64,000 nt of DNA from Apium graveolens (GCF_009905375.1 NC_133648.1:304250565-304314564), one strand, 5' to 3'; counted from the first letter of the stretch, positions 22,701-34,729 are shown. The notes: generated from the sequence alone by a model not told the origin. A program made the numbers and translations.

Positions 22701-24485
22701 GTTAGATATCCTACTCATGACCTTGAGCTCGCGGCAATAGTATTTGCCTTAAAAATTTGGAGGCACTACTTGTATGGAGAGAAGTGCGAGATTTTCACAG
22801 ACCATAAGAGCCTCAAGTACATATTTACGCAGAAAGAGCTCAACATGCGCCAGAGGAGATGGTTAGAACTAATCAAGGACTATGATTGTGAGATTCTCTA
22901 TCATCCAGGGAAAGCCAATGTGGTGGCTGATGCCCTTAGTAGAAAGGAAAGACTCAGAATGATAACAACTTTGGAAGAATTGATAAGGGATTTTGAGAGA
23001 ATGGAAATAGAAGTAAAGGTAACCGGAACTGAAAAGCTTTTTGAGATCTCAATGCAGCCAGAGTTATTGGAAAAGATCAGATTGTGCCAAGAGAAAATAA
23101 TGAATGAAGGCAGAGAGTCAATGACTGGAGAGGAGATCCATACTGAGAAAGATGATAAAGGGATAATGAGGTACTCCTACCGAATTTGGGTTCCAAATGT
23201 TCAAGAGCTTAAAGATGAGATTTTGGATGAAAGCCATAGTTCAAGGTATTCCATTCACCCGGGAAGTACCAAGATGTATAGGGATTTGAAGGAATATTAC
23301 TGGTGGCCCAACATGAAGAGGGACGTAGCAGAATGGGTAAACAAATGTTTGACTTGCCAAAGGGTAAAAGCAGAGCACCAGAGACCCAGTGGACTCTTAC
23401 GACCCCTGGAGATTCCTGAATGGAAATGGGAATAGATAGCGATGGATTTTGTTGTAGGCTTGACAAGGACGAAAGCCAATCACGACGCCATTTGGGTAAT
23501 TATAGACCGACTGACAAAGTCAGCTCATTTCATTCCTATCAATGAGAGATACACAGTCGATAGACTGGTGGACATTTACCTTAAGGAAATAGTAACGCGA
23601 CATGGAGTCCCAGCATCCATTGTCTCAGACCGAAGCCCCAGGTTCAACTCCAGATTTTGGAGGAGCTTTCAGGAATGTGCGGGGACCAAGTTAAATATGA
23701 GTACCGCGTACCATCCCCAGACGGATGGGCAGAGTGAAAGGACCATCCAGACACTAGAGGATATGTTGAGAGTCTGTGCAATAGACTTTAAAGGGAGTTG
23801 GGATGATCACTTGCCGTTGATCAAGTTTTCTTATAACAATAGCTTTCATGCTAGCATCGGAATGCCACCTTATGAGGCCCTGTACGGAAGAAGGTGTCGA
23901 TCTCCCTTATACTGGGATGAAGTAGGAGAGCGGAAGATGCTCGGACCCGAAGTGGTCCAAAGGACCAAAGATATAGTGGATCTCATCAGAGGAAGGCTTG
24001 TAGCAGCCCAAGACAGACAGAAGAAATATGCAGACCTAGCCCGAAAGGACAAGGAATATGAAGTCGGGGACTTAGTACTGCTAAAGGTATCCCCTTGAAA
24101 GGGATTAATGAGGTTCGGAAGGAAAGGAAAACTAAGCCCAAGATACATTGGACCTTTTGAGATATTAAGACGGATTGGAAAGTTAGCTTACGAGCTAGCC
24201 TTGCCCCCTAATTTGCAACAAGTTCATAATGTGTTCCATGTGTTAATGCTAAGGAAGTATCATCGGGATGCCAGACACATAGTGGAGTACGAGCAGGTGG
24301 ATATGCAGCCAGATCTAACTTACATGGAGAAGCCAGTAAGGATTATAGATAAGAAGGAGCAGGTGCTTTGGAACAAAGTAATCAAGCTAGTCAGAGTACT
24401 ATGGCAGAATCATAATGTGGAAGAATCAACTTGGGAACTAGAGAGCACAATGCTAGAAAAGTACCCCCATTTGTTTTCTGTTTGA
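19773..24485 (+). pseudogene. Gypsy2 gag-pol polyprotein (three stops)
   Basis: A single frame of 1570 codons encodes the complete gag-pol polyprotein of a Tekay-like chromovirus. Gag has an acidic N-terminus, a Retrotrans_gag domain (about residues 119-215, [14 protein letters not shown]) and three CCHC knuckles (residues 353-410). Protease has DSGATKSF at 464. RT has FSKIDL (Asp737) and FIDDIL (801-802). RNase H starts near YSDAS (948). Integrase has the HHCC region near 1162-1200 and the DD35E residues Asp1225, Asp1286 and Glu1322, with SDRSPRF where relatives have SDRDPRF. A chromodomain lies near 1520-1565 (VEESTWELE). Stops are at 22191 (TGA just after the RT motif DDILIY), 23433 (TAG, WKWE) and 24096 (TGA, probably Trp). 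There is no frameshift. The ATG at 19773 follows an acceptor-like TATCAG. Confidence 0.93.
21424..21483 (+). repeat. In-frame 27-bp tandem duplication after the protease
   Basis: Two copies of a 27-bp unit encode GKKVKLNIP twice, just downstream of the protease domain of gypsy2. Element A has a single, diverged equivalent, so the duplication is specific to this copy or its lineage. Confidence 0.85.
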
Positions 24486-24505
24486 TTCCGGGACGGAATC
24501 CTTTT

Positions 24506-24517
24506 AAGGAGGGGAGA
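24506..24517 (+). other. Polypurine tract of gypsy2
   Basis: AAGGAGGGGAGA lies one base upstream of the 3' LTR. The preceding GGGACGGAATCCTTTT and the tract itself are identical in gypsy3. Confidence 0.88.
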
Positions 24518-24518
24518 C

Positions 24519-27500
24519 TGTAATAACCCCCAAAATTTTCAACTTTTTGTAACCCTTGTGAATAGTGTTTTTGCTGAATGAGAAAATTTTTCATGCCACA
24601 CTATGTAGGGGTTCTATTATGGATATTCTGAGATTTTATTAGTACAGTGTATGTAAAGATCGTCAGAATCCAATTTCCGAACACTTTGGTTTTTCCCGGA
24701 AATCCACTAGATACGGAAAGAATTCAGTATAAGGTAGCAGGATAAAAAGGATTTAAATTAAAGGATTATAATAGAGGATCATAAAAAGGAATATAATGTA
24801 TTGAGAAAGGTTAAGGGAACCTAAGTAATAAGATCCCGGGTATGATCCTTCAAACGATAAACGAAAACGAAAGTTAAGCGAACCGTATAACAGATCAGCG
24901 GTCATTAGGCAAACAATTAGAAAGTTAATCAAAGGGATTAGAGAGAGTGATGTCACCCAACCAATGAGAAGAGGACAAGGAGGGAAAGATGACATCACCA
25001 CATGACATGGGCATGACATGGGAAGGAAGGAGATGTGGTGGCTTTTTAACCACACAAAATCAAGGGCAACTAGGTAATTTACTAAAACAAACACAAAATC
25101 AAACCAACCAAGCCAAGCAAATCATTTTTCATCAAAATCAAAAAAAAAGAAACCAAGGCATTGTTCTTCATGCTCTCGGCTTTTTGACATTTTAAAGGCA
25201 AGGAAATTCAAAACTCAAGATCCAAGCTTCCTAAATTGGTGAGTTAATTCCCTAATCATCCTTATGCTTAGTTAGGGCTATATCATGAGTTTAAGCCATC
25301 AATTCCTTCTCAATCTTCTTCATTTAATCAATGAAGAAGACAATGAATAGTGTTTTCAAGTTTTTAACTTGAAATTTTTCTTGATTTCCTTGAAGATCCA
25401 AGCATTCCTAAGACTTCTCAAGGCTTCTTAAGGCTTCCTAGCTCCTCCCACCACTTCGAGGAAGGTATATCTTCTCCAAACCCTAGATTCCTATGTATTA
25501 TAAGATGATTTTGATTAGTAGGGTGATATTATAGCTTAATGATTGTGATTTAGAGTTTGGGATTGAAATGGTATTGAAATGGAATGGTAAATGTTGTTGT
25601 TTTGGTTAAAAGATTGTAGTATAGTTAAATTCAAGCTTAGGCATAAGTATGAATGTTAAAATTGAATTGGTTGGGGCTGATATGATGTGATAAGGATGGA
25701 TGTTGGTTGTATGTTTGATTTGAGGTTGAATTGTGTTGGTTTTGAATGGTTTTAAATTGGGAAATCGCGTAAACATAGTCGTCGTAACGTCCGATTTTCT
25801 TTGGACTGCTTTTGTGCATAACATTAGGACCCGAGAACACATGTCTAGATAGCTCGTGTTACGAGCTTCGTTTTGATATGTAGTTCGTTCGATTCCGATG
25901 CACGGTTTAGGAGAAACGACCGTTTCAAGTAACGGCATTTCGCGAACGAAACTTTTCCCCTCGCCCTACTTTGAAACATAGGTTAAAGACCAAAAAGGGT
26001 TAATTAATGTATGAAACATTTATGGTAAGTGTATTAGGCAGTTAGTAAGACAATCGCGAAGGAATCGCCTTAAAACTCGTAAAGGTTAAATTATTAAAAA
26101 TGGTGGAGCCAAGGGTACTCGAATGACTTAAGAGAATCAATAAGCGCAAAACAAGCGTTAGAGTCTAAGTTAGTTAAAGTATAGATTTACAAGTGACTTT
26201 GGTTTAATTCCAACTTACTTGTTGTTTATAGGTTACCAAACTCGTCCCGAGCCTTTTTTCACCCCAAGTCGCTCAGGCAAGTGTTCTACCCGTTATACTG
26301 TTGTGGTGATGTATATGTGTATATGCATTATCTTGTGATAGTGCATGATTGTTATTAGCAAATTTTGCGATATATTGGAGCATGCTGATATGGTATATAT
26401 GCATGTCTGTTTCATAATCTGGTTATCTATCTGTTGATTTCAATGCTTATAGTTGCATAATACCTATGCTAGAAATAAGCAAGTAGTTGCATATACCCTT
26501 AGTATAGGGGATAAAAGGTGAACATATTTCTAAACCGGGAGTCGATGTTCCCGAGTATATTATATATATACATATATTTATATATATATATGGTTATAGT
26601 TTTTAAAACTATTGATTGAATAAGGTTTATTCGATACCTTTATTTTACTTAATTGAATATTTATTCGAGTATTCATTCGAGGGCTTATGACTCAGTTCAT
26701 TTTATTATTTGAATATTATTTGAATATTCATTCAAGGGCTTATGACTCAGTTTATATTATTATTGAATATTACTTGGATATTTATTTGAGGATGTATGAC
26801 TCCTTTATTTTATGAATATTATTTATAATATTCATTCGAGGTATTATAACTCCGCTTAATACTGCAATATATTCTTTATTTTATTAAAGAATAAGGTGTC
26901 AATAATCAAACTTATTTTCGATTATTCAAATAAAGATAATACTTTCGTATAAGTATATCTTTGGTTATTTAATACTCGTTTCAAGTATAAGTTTTAATAC
27001 TTCTACTTCAATTATTTTTATAAAGATTATTCTTTATGGAAATATTGTTTAAATAATATTAAGACATTTTCTAAATATACTGGGGACTGATTTACTTCAT
27101 TAAATCAGCTTTACTCCAAACACTCTTTAAAGTGTTTTCGAGTCTTCAAAATGATTTTTAAAAGTTAGAGCGGATCCCAAAACTCATTTTTATATTTAAG
27201 ATCTTCCTTTTTAAGGGGATTTAAATACTCGCTCAAAACCTGAGGGATCCGGCTCTGTGGTGTATTTTATATTCGCAACAAGGTTGCAGTTTTGGTAAAT
27301 GAATTGATTACTTACCCAACGTTCGGGAAGTAAGTCCATCTATTGAGTCGGCATAAGCAACATGGGATCAGTGGGCGTCCATGATAGTGTAAGTGGCTCA
27401 GTGGGAGTCCATCAAATGCATAAGTGGCTGAGTGGCAGTCCAGCATAAGGTCCTATTGAGACCAGGGTGATGACCAGTGGGGAATTCGTCCATCTACTAG

Positions 27501-28428
27501 TAGAAAAGGTTACTTATTGGTATCCTTGCCTGATCAGCAACATACCTGGTTTATGCCAAAATTCTTTTCCTTTTTCCAAAATTTATTGGATGTTTCAAAC
27601 TCTGTTCATACTTTACATGACAGAGGTTTTCAGGAAATGTATAAAGAAGATGTATATGTGGATATATATATATACATATCAGAACTTAATGAAGTATATC
27701 ATAACTTCATTTCCTTTAATAATATTTCAAAGATTTAATCTATTCAAATCTTGTCTTGTAGTCTCATCTATGTGATGAACTGGTAAAAGCTCATTATACT
27801 TGAACAGTGGTAGTTCAAGTAGCTTTATAAATGATATAAGTGTAGTGAAGTATTTGGTAACTTCATCCCTTGTTTTTACTTATATCTAGTAAGTAATTAT
27901 CTTACACTTGATAAAAGATTCTAGTAAGTATCCATTTGGATACTTATATTAATGTTATCACTTTATACTATCTTGTGAGTTGTAAGGCTCACTCTTGCTT
28001 TATTTCTTCATCACACAACAACAGTTAGGAAAGATGGCCAGACTCCAGCAGACCCAGCGCAAGCGCGTGGGAAGCGTCCCGCGTCTTCCCGATGATGTTG
28101 TGGCTGCTATAGCTGCAGAGGTAGATCTATTGGTAGATCAGGCATTCTACTTTTGAGAATCAAATTATGTATAATTATAACTTGTGGCAGATAATGGCAA
28201 TTAACTATAAATTATCAAGTAATCATTTTGGGTTGTAATAACTTTTAAATTATGGATTCAAAGACTTGTACTTATTTCTATTTCATCTCTGAGACTATAA
28301 CGGGTTGTGGTGTGTGTTAGTATGGGGTCACAGCATAAGATTATTTATTATTAATTAAGTGAAGTGATATTATGGAAAGAAAGACCGTGACGACCCGGAT
28401 CCCTGACCCCGGATCTGGGGGTGTTACA
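24519..28428 (+). repeat. 3' LTR of gypsy2 (3910 bp)
   Basis: It starts TGTAATAACC and ends GTGTTACA. It is 37 bp shorter than the 5' LTR, mainly through a deletion near 24645 (the 5' copy has extra bases near 14625) and another near 25837. It repeats the candidate donor (26277-26282) and the short basic frame (28034). Confidence 0.93.
28034..28156 (+). CDS. Short basic reading frame in gypsy2 3' LTR
   Basis: This is the 3' LTR copy of the 40-residue frame at 18047, with the same residues including RKRVGSVPRLP and the GAG|GTAG junction after codon 29. In this position it would lie in the 3' end of the transcript. It matters mainly as the template from which the 5' copy is regenerated. Confidence 0.4.
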   Translation: MARLQQTQRKRVGSVPRLPDDVVAAIAAEVDLLVDQAFYF

Positions 28429-28433
28429 TAACC
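28429..28433 (+). repeat. Right target-site duplication of gypsy2
   Basis: TAACC follows the terminal CA of the 3' LTR, against TAACT on the left. Confidence 0.65.
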
Positions 28434-28679
28434 TCTGTCACGGATTTGATTAACACTTAACAAATTGTGTTTAAGTCCTGAGACAAGAGCTACTGATTCA
28501 ATGATGACATTCCCAAGATTGATATTGCCATATCCCAGAGTTTTTCCCATGTTTCCATCTCCATAAGAAACTCCTGGGCCATCTTTCTCCACAAAGTCTG
28601 ATAGCAAGGCTTTATTTTCAATCATATGTCCTGAACATCCACTATCCAGAACTAGGATGTTTTTCCTGTTGCCCTGCAA
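28429..28679 (-). pseudogene. Element B protease (5' part of pol)
   Basis: This is a Ty1/copia aspartic protease region. The active-site LDSGCSGHM (near nt 28640) and the flap region YGDGNMGKTLGYG are followed by ALVSGLKHNLLSVNQI, the usual bridge to integrase. The frame runs off into the gypsy2 LTR, and its continuation lies at 14489 and below. Confidence 0.88.
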
Positions 28680-31037
28680 TAATAAAGGCCACTATTGGTT
28701 AGTTTTAATGACCCAGACTTGCTTGGATCTTTTGGCCTTTTTAAGTTTGTTAGCATTTGCAGCGGATTTAATTTCAGAGTTTATGCTAACATGCTGTTCA
28801 TCAGACTTTATATCAGACTTTGCATCAAAATTTACACTAGAAGGAATTACACTAACTTTCTTCAAAGAAGGTTTTATTTGATAATAATCATAGTACAAAC
28901 TATGATATTCCTTACAAGTATAAATGGAATGCCATAAACTACCACAATGAAAAAAAGGATTTTATGGTTTAAACCTAACAGACTGACTCTTAACTCCTGA
29001 TTTTGGAGGTAAGGAGTTTATATCTTTATTTTTCCTGCAAAAAGAAGGAAGATGGTTAGAGTTTCCACAGTTGTAACATTTCTTTCTAGGAGCATTAGGA
29101 ATAGACATATAATTATTGCTTTTATTCACACCTTCCTTTCTATTCCAATTTTTCCTAGCTTTCTTTACCTTGTTCACATTTCTAATCTCTTTCATCTTAT
29201 GCTTAAGCTGCTTCTTTGTCATTAATTCCATGTTTACTTCAGCTGGTTTATCCTGTTTTAATTTGTCAGAAGTTGACTTTTCTTTTACTTCTGTCTTAGA
29301 ATCTTTCATCTTTTCAGAATCAGACATAACAGTTTTTGCTACAAATTTAATAGGATTTACCTTTGGCTTAGCAGTCTGTTTAACACAAATTTGCTCAATT
29401 TGAACAATTCCTTTCTCACTTTTATTATCTCCATAACCTAAGCCCTCTTTCCAGTTTCCACTACTTAGTATATTATGAGTTGTTCTGCCAGAGTTAGTCC
29501 AAGTTCTAATGATCTCTCTTTCCTTTTCTAAATCAGTTTTTCGAGATTCATTCAATTTTAGCACTTCATCTCTAACATACAAAGCCTCATCTCTTTCTTT
29601 TTAGTTTAATGAAGAAAAACTAACTCCTTTTCTAAATAGTCATTTCTATTTTTAAGAGAAAGACTTTCAGATGTTAATCTTTCACATGTTAAAGTCTGAT
29701 CTCTAAAACTAATGAACATGGTTTTAAGATATAATCTCAACTCAGTAATATCATCAGTATGAAAAGCAAAGGTGTTTGAGGTACCTTCAATTCAGCAGTG
29801 TCAGTACTGCAATCAGCATTTGCCATCAAGGCATAGTTCACTTCATCTTCAGAATTTGAAGTGTCTGTCCAGCTTTTCTTTTTTGTGACAAGTGCCTTGC
29901 CTTCATCACTTTTTCCTTTCTTGCAGACAGGAGATATGTGGCCTCTTTCACCACAATTGTTGCATTTGACATTTGAGTTGTCTCCTCTGTCAGACTTTCC
30001 TCCTTTGCCTACAGACTTTCTGAACCCTTTCTAATCAGAACTTCCACCTTTTCTGGAAAACTTCTTGCCTTTTCTGAATTTCTTGTAGGCTATCTTTGTG
30101 ATACCCTTCACCATAAGAGCACAAAGTTGCATCATCTCTACATCAACATCAAATTCAGTTAAACTTTCAGTTTCTGAATCATCATCATCAAAATATGATG
30201 ATCTGAATCAGACTTTATGATGAGAGCCTTTCCTTTGCCTTTCTTGGAGGCAACAACTTTAAGAGACTCCTCCTCATCTTTAAGAGCAACTGTCCTTGAC
30301 TTTCTTCCATGCCTCTTGCTCTTTTGATCCAGCTCAAGTTCATAAGTCTTTAGCATACCATAAATTTCATCAAGAGTAGTTTCAGTAAGGTCATAGTTCT
30401 CTCTTATGGTAGTAGACTTCAAATCCCAATTTTTCAGGAAGAGCTAAAAGGAATTTTAGATTTGAATCTTCAAGATCATATTCCTTGTCCACCAGTGACA
30501 GATCATTCAAAAGTTCGACAAACCTGTCATATAAATCAGTTAATGACTCATCAGCTTTTGAGTTAAAGTGCTCATACTCTTGAGTGAGTATAGTCCTCCT
30601 GTTCTTTTTGATTGCATCAGTTCCCTGACATCTTGTCTCTAAAGCATCCTATATCTCCTTTGCAGTCTTGTATCCAATTACCCTGTTTGACATGACATTA
30701 TCAATTGCACTATGCAGTAAATGCCTTACCCTTACATCCTTGGAAATAGATGAGATATCTCCAGGTGTGTATTCACCTCTCTCCTTTGGTATGGTCTTTG
30801 CTGGTTGATCAGCAACTGCAATAGAGAGCTTGGTAGGCTTATATGGTCCTTCATTAATTCTGTCAATGTATTCTAGCTCTGTAGCTTTCAGAAACATAGC
30901 CATCTTCACTTTCCATATGGGATACTCAGAAGGTCTCAGTATTGGAACCCTAATAGTCTCATATCGACTGTGGTTTGAGTGTTTTGAGTTTCTTGAGTTT
31001 TGGTGGGCTTAGTTGGGGTTTGTGTTTCTTCATACAT
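28680..31037 (-). pseudogene. Element B gag (frameshifted)
   Basis: This is a copia gag of the UBN2/Retrotran_gag_2 type, which forms the virus-like particle. It starts at the ATG at 31037 (MYEETQTPTKPTKTQ). The conserved blocks are VKMAMFLKATELEYIDRI, TKLSIAVADQPAKTIPKERG, VRHLLHSAIDNVMSNRVIGY, then TLDEIYGMLKTYELEL. CCHC knuckles lie near 29960 (VKCNNCGERGH) and at about 29040-29080 (CYNCGNSNHLPSFC). The tail KQVWVIKTNQ directly precedes the protease. Frame breaks occur near 30940 (after LLGFQY), 30430, 30190 and 29600. The homologous gag of element E (38668) helps align them. Confidence 0.85.
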
Positions 31038-31076
31038 GATTGTTTGGATCTTTATTGTATGTGTGTTAACAGAAAA

Positions 31077-31088
31077 GCTCTGATACCA
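31077..31088 (-). other. Primer-binding site of element B (tRNA-iMet)
   Basis: On the reverse strand this reads TGGTATCAGAGC, two bases inside the 5' LTR boundary. It matches initiator-Met tRNA. Confidence 0.9.
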
Positions 31089-31090
31089 CT

Positions 31091-31661
31091 TCTTAGGTCA
31101 CACAACACTATAGAAGGGGGTTGAATATAGTGTTTATACAATCAAATCAATTTCAACACAAGTATGTAACAAAGCTCAAGTATATTCAAATAAACTATGT
31201 TATAATAGAACTGTTGTTCTCTCTCAGTGATGAACAATATCACTAAGAGCTGCTAGGTTACAATGTATAATCTTCTCGATAATGATAACACATATAGTGT
31301 AAACCCTAAGCTGTGTTTATATAGTACACAGTTACAAGATATTATCTAATTGATATGGAATATAATTTTATCTCCTAAAATATATCAATCAGATATCTTC
31401 TACAAGTCTTCTAGTCCTCTAACTCTTCATGCATATCTTCTTTTTTTTAGTCCAGATCTTCTCCTGTTAATCAGCCGCATTCCTTATCTGAAGTCTTCCC
31501 GCACTTAAGTCCTGATATATATCTTCTGACGCCTTAAGTTCTGATATTAAGTTCTGACTTCAGTAAGTTCTGATTTCATTAAGTCCTGATAAGTCCTGTT
31601 GTTAAGTTCTGAAAACTAAACATAAATCAGATTAGACATGACATCTCAAATATATCTAACA
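31091..31661 (-). repeat. 5' LTR of element B (571 bp)
   Basis: Read on the reverse strand it begins TGTTAGATATATTTGAGATG. It ends CTAAGA, where the sister LTR of element E has CTAACA, so the terminal CA has mutated. A TATATAAA box lies at 31316-31323 on the reverse strand. The U3 half contains six or more copies of AAGTTCTGA(T)-like words near 31505-31615. Confidence 0.88.
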
Positions 31662-32257
31662 TCTTCAATTGTTGAATCAAGCTTCTTTCTGAATGAGGCT
31701 TTGATCTGTTTTCCCTTTTGGCAGGCATCACACAATCCATCCTTGGTAAACTCCACTTGAGGAATACCTCTAACCAGTTCTTTCTTGACAAGCTCATTCA
31801 TGGTCTTGAAGTTTAGATGGGACAGCTTCTTGTGCCACAACCAACTTTCATCTTGACTTGCTTTACTGAGAAGACAAGTAACAGATTCTGCATTTGATGA
31901 GTTGAAATCAGCTAGATACACATTTCCTTTTCTCACTCCAGTGAGAACCACTTTGTTGCTCCTTTTGTTTATCGCAACACAGGCTTCTGAGTTGAAGGTT
32001 ACTGAATTGCCCTTATCACAATGCCAGCTGATACTCAACAAATTATGCTTGAGACCATCCACTAGGGCGACCTCCTCAATGATGACATTGTCTTTTGAAA
32101 TCAAGCCATATCCCATAGTATAACCCTTACTGTCATCTCCAAAAGTAATACTTGTGCCAGCTCTTTCCTTGAACTCTGTGAGCAGGGTAGAATCTCCACT
32201 CATGTTCCTTGAACAACCACTATCTAGGTACCAAAGATATTTTCTATTTCCCTGCAC
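31662..32257 (-). pseudogene. Element D protease and integrase N-terminus
   Basis: The protease motif YLDSGCSRNM and the flap-like FGDDSKGYTMGYG are followed by the bridge ALVDGLKHNLLSISWHCDKG and the gag_pre-integrase domain WLWHKKLSHLNFKTMNELVK with CDACQKGKQ. The frame is uninterrupted for about 200 residues and ends abruptly after LDSTIE, where the B LTR begins. Confidence 0.9.
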
Positions 32258-34710
32258 ACATCAAAATCAAATCAAATTGATTTTGGTACCCAAGTTTCCT
32301 TGGGTCCTGCCTTGTTAGATTTCTTCTTTGGTTTCTTAGGTTTGATCTCATTTGACTTGGGAATATCTGATTCATCCTTAGTCATTTGAGTTGGACCTTT
32401 GAAACCAGTCATTAAAATAGAATTATCATGCACACTTTGATTAACAGGAAAAGGCATGCTATATGCAAACATGTTATTCCAGTAAGGCATGCTAAATGGC
32501 ATTTGAGGCATACTAAATGCAGCATAATAAGGATTAGGTGTAAATGGCATATTAGCAAATTGTGCATTCATATTCTGAGCAGACATAGCATTCATAGGCA
32601 TAGAAGGCATGGCAGTCATGTTGGGAAAAGAAGAGGGTACAGATATATGAGTTGGCATGGCAAGTTTGCAATTAACAGACAAATGATTAACACTACCATA
32701 CTTAACACAGATTTTTCTTGGGGCATATTTATCAGGTGTGTAGTTTTTATGTTTGTTAATCCCTACTTTCCCATTTCTATTATTTTTCCTTTTAGCTTCT
32801 GTTTTAACCTCAATCTTCTCCAATCTGTCATTCAATTGCTTGATAGACATATGACCAACATTAACTTTCTTCTCCTTTCTCACTTGACTTGATTCTTCTG
32901 GAACAAAGTTTTTGGAAACTGATCCATAGTTCTCATTCAGCCTGGTCAGCTTGGCTTTGCTCACATGTTAACTTACAGCCGACGGATGAGGATTTATGTC
33001 ACTCGACGGATAATCCTTTTGATTATCCGATGGATGACTCTCATCATCCGTCGAGTCCATATCTGTTAGCAATCCTTCAACCAAATTGGATTCCAGCTTC
33101 TCCTTACTCTTTTTCCAGGCTGCATCACAAAAGGACCCAATACCTTGAACTTTAGTGGTTTGAGAATGAACATCTCTGGATGATTTCCATGCCTTAATCA
33201 CCTCTTGTTCTCGTTCAAGTTGCTTCTTCAAAATCTCTTTTTTCTTCAAGGACATAGTTAATTCATCCTTAGCAATCTTACATTCTATTCTCAATTTCTC
33301 AAATTCAATAAACTGAGACTCTATCACATTATTCCTTTCACTTAAAAACAAATTGTTTTCTTTGATTTTAGCATTTTCTTTGGTGACAGACTTAAGTGTA
33401 ACATGCAAATGATATAATTATGTGGACATGTCATTTATGGCATCATTACACTCAGCTTTAGATAAATGTGCTAGGTTAGTGGTGATTACCTGATTACTTG
33501 AAGAACTTATTTCTGTTTCATCATACTTGGCCATCAGGGCTAGATTGACATCGCTCAAATCTTCATCTTCATTCAAACCATCAGCTGCTCAGTCATTTTC
33601 TTGTATAATGAAAGCCCTTTCCTTCTGCTTGAGCAACTCAAAATACTTCTGTTTATAATCAATAGGCTCAAACTTCTTTTTGCTGGAATCTGACTTTCTA
33701 CACTCACTAGCAAAGTGTTCTGCCAAGCCACATTTGAAACATTTGAATTTAGATTTATCCACCATGTTTCTATTTGGCTTAGATGCTCCAAAGTTCTTTT
33801 TGAACTTGAGCTTGGAAAATCTTCTGGAAAAGAATGCTAAATGCTCATCAATATCATACATGTCATCTTGGCTCAAATGATCTTCATTTTCAGCTATCAA
33901 CCCTTTTCCCTTATTCTCACAGGCCTTTGAAGTAGAGTCAACAGCTTCTACCTTCATCTCTTTCTCTTTCTCTAACTCGGCAACTAGTGCTATAGACCCT
34001 CCTTTCTTCCTTCCTTTCTCCATCCTCTCATATTGCTCTATTTCAAGCTCATAAGTTTTCAGGATGCCATATAGTCTCTCCAAGGTAAACTCCTTGTAGT
34101 CTTGAGAATTTCTCAATGAGACTGTCATTGGTTTCCATTATTTTGGAAGAGATCTAAGGAACTTGAGATTGGAGTCTTTTGTCTGATAGACTCTTCCATG
34201 CAACTTTAGTGCATTTAGTAGTTTTTGAAATCTACTAAAAATGTCAGTGAGAGACTCATTATCTTCACAATGAAAGTGCTCATATTGCTGAATTAGCAGC
34301 TGCATCTTATTCTCCCTTACTTGCTCAGTACCATCACAGATAATCTGAATTGTGTCCCAAACCTCCTTGGCTGTTTTGCAGTTAATGATGTTATCAAACA
34401 TATCACCATCAACTCTATTGAACAATATATTCATGGCCTTCTTGTCTTTCCTGACTTGCTCAATATCAGGATCTGACCATTCATGCCTAGGCTTGGGAAC
34501 AGATGGTACATTCCTTGTTGCAGCTCTCATTGGTACATGAGGACCTCTCTCTATGCAATCCACATAGGCCTCATCTTAAGAAAGAAGATGTAGGGGCATC
34601 TTCACCTTCCAGTGGTGATAATTGTCTTTGTCCAAAAATGGAATCTTAACTCCAACATCCTTCTTGTTTATCTTGATGTTTGTTGTGATCTTTAAACTCT
34701 TTGTACTTCA
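32258..34710 (-). pseudogene. Element D gag, long form with two CCHC regions
   Basis: Gag begins near 34690 with the copia block LDKDNYHHWKVKM. No ATG is seen at the position where element C has one (ATC instead). A TAA near 34576 breaks the next block. The body continues as DCIERGPHVPMRAATRN, KAMNILFNRVDGDMFDNI and ERLYGILKTYELEIEQ. The first zinc knuckle is CFKCGLAEHFASEC (near 33700-33750). A coiled-coil segment (32968-33408) follows, and then a second knuckle in which the second Cys is Tyr (CVKYGSVNHLSVNC, near 32680). The Met/Pro-rich tail (MPQMPFSMPYWNNMFAYSMP) ends KAGPKETWVPK just before the protease. Frame breaks lie near 34135, 33590, 33410 and 32966. Confidence 0.85.
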
Positions 34711-34717
34711 AGAGCTT

Positions 34718-34729
34718 GCTCTAATACCA
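34718..34729 (-). other. Primer-binding site of element D (one mismatch)
   Basis: On the reverse strand this reads TGGTATTAGAGC, one base off the tRNA-iMet match seen in element C. Confidence 0.85.

Larger units (their letters stand above)
14495..28428 (+). mobile_element. Gypsy2: near-complete Tekay-like chromovirus
   Basis: A full-length Ty3/gypsy element of 13.9 kb inserted in copia element B. It consists of a 5' LTR (14495-18441), PBS (18446-18457), a leader with an acidic ORF (18630-19366), gag-pol (19773-24485), a polypurine tract (24506-24517) and a 3' LTR (24519-28428). The two LTRs differ at scattered bases and by a few short indels, so the insertion is not brand new. The 5' LTR opens with TA instead of TG. 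The polyprotein has only three in-frame stops. It is the only element here close to autonomous, and gypsy3 shares its PBS and polypurine-tract sequences. Confidence 0.95.
6653..31661 (-). mobile_element. Copia element B (SIRE/Maximus-like), split by gypsy2
   Basis: This is a Ty1/copia element on the reverse strand. From its 5' end it has an LTR (31091-31661), PBS, gag, protease, integrase, RT, RNase H, a spacer and a long extra ORF downstream of pol. The copia order (integrase before RT) and the extra post-pol ORF fit the SIRE/Maximus lineage. Gypsy2 (14495-28428) interrupts it between protease and integrase: LNQI..DRGY on the right continues into HVDFFEEH on the left. Gypsy A truncates it at 6652, so its 3' LTR is not in view. 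B itself lies in copia element D: D's frame stops at 31662, where TCTTC may be one copy of B's target duplication. The coding region carries several stops and frameshifts. Confidence 0.88.

Noticed and set aside
32428..32892. 154-residue + strand ORF rich in His/Arg
   Set aside because: It is the antisense shadow of the Met/Pro-rich gag tail and zinc-knuckle region of element D.
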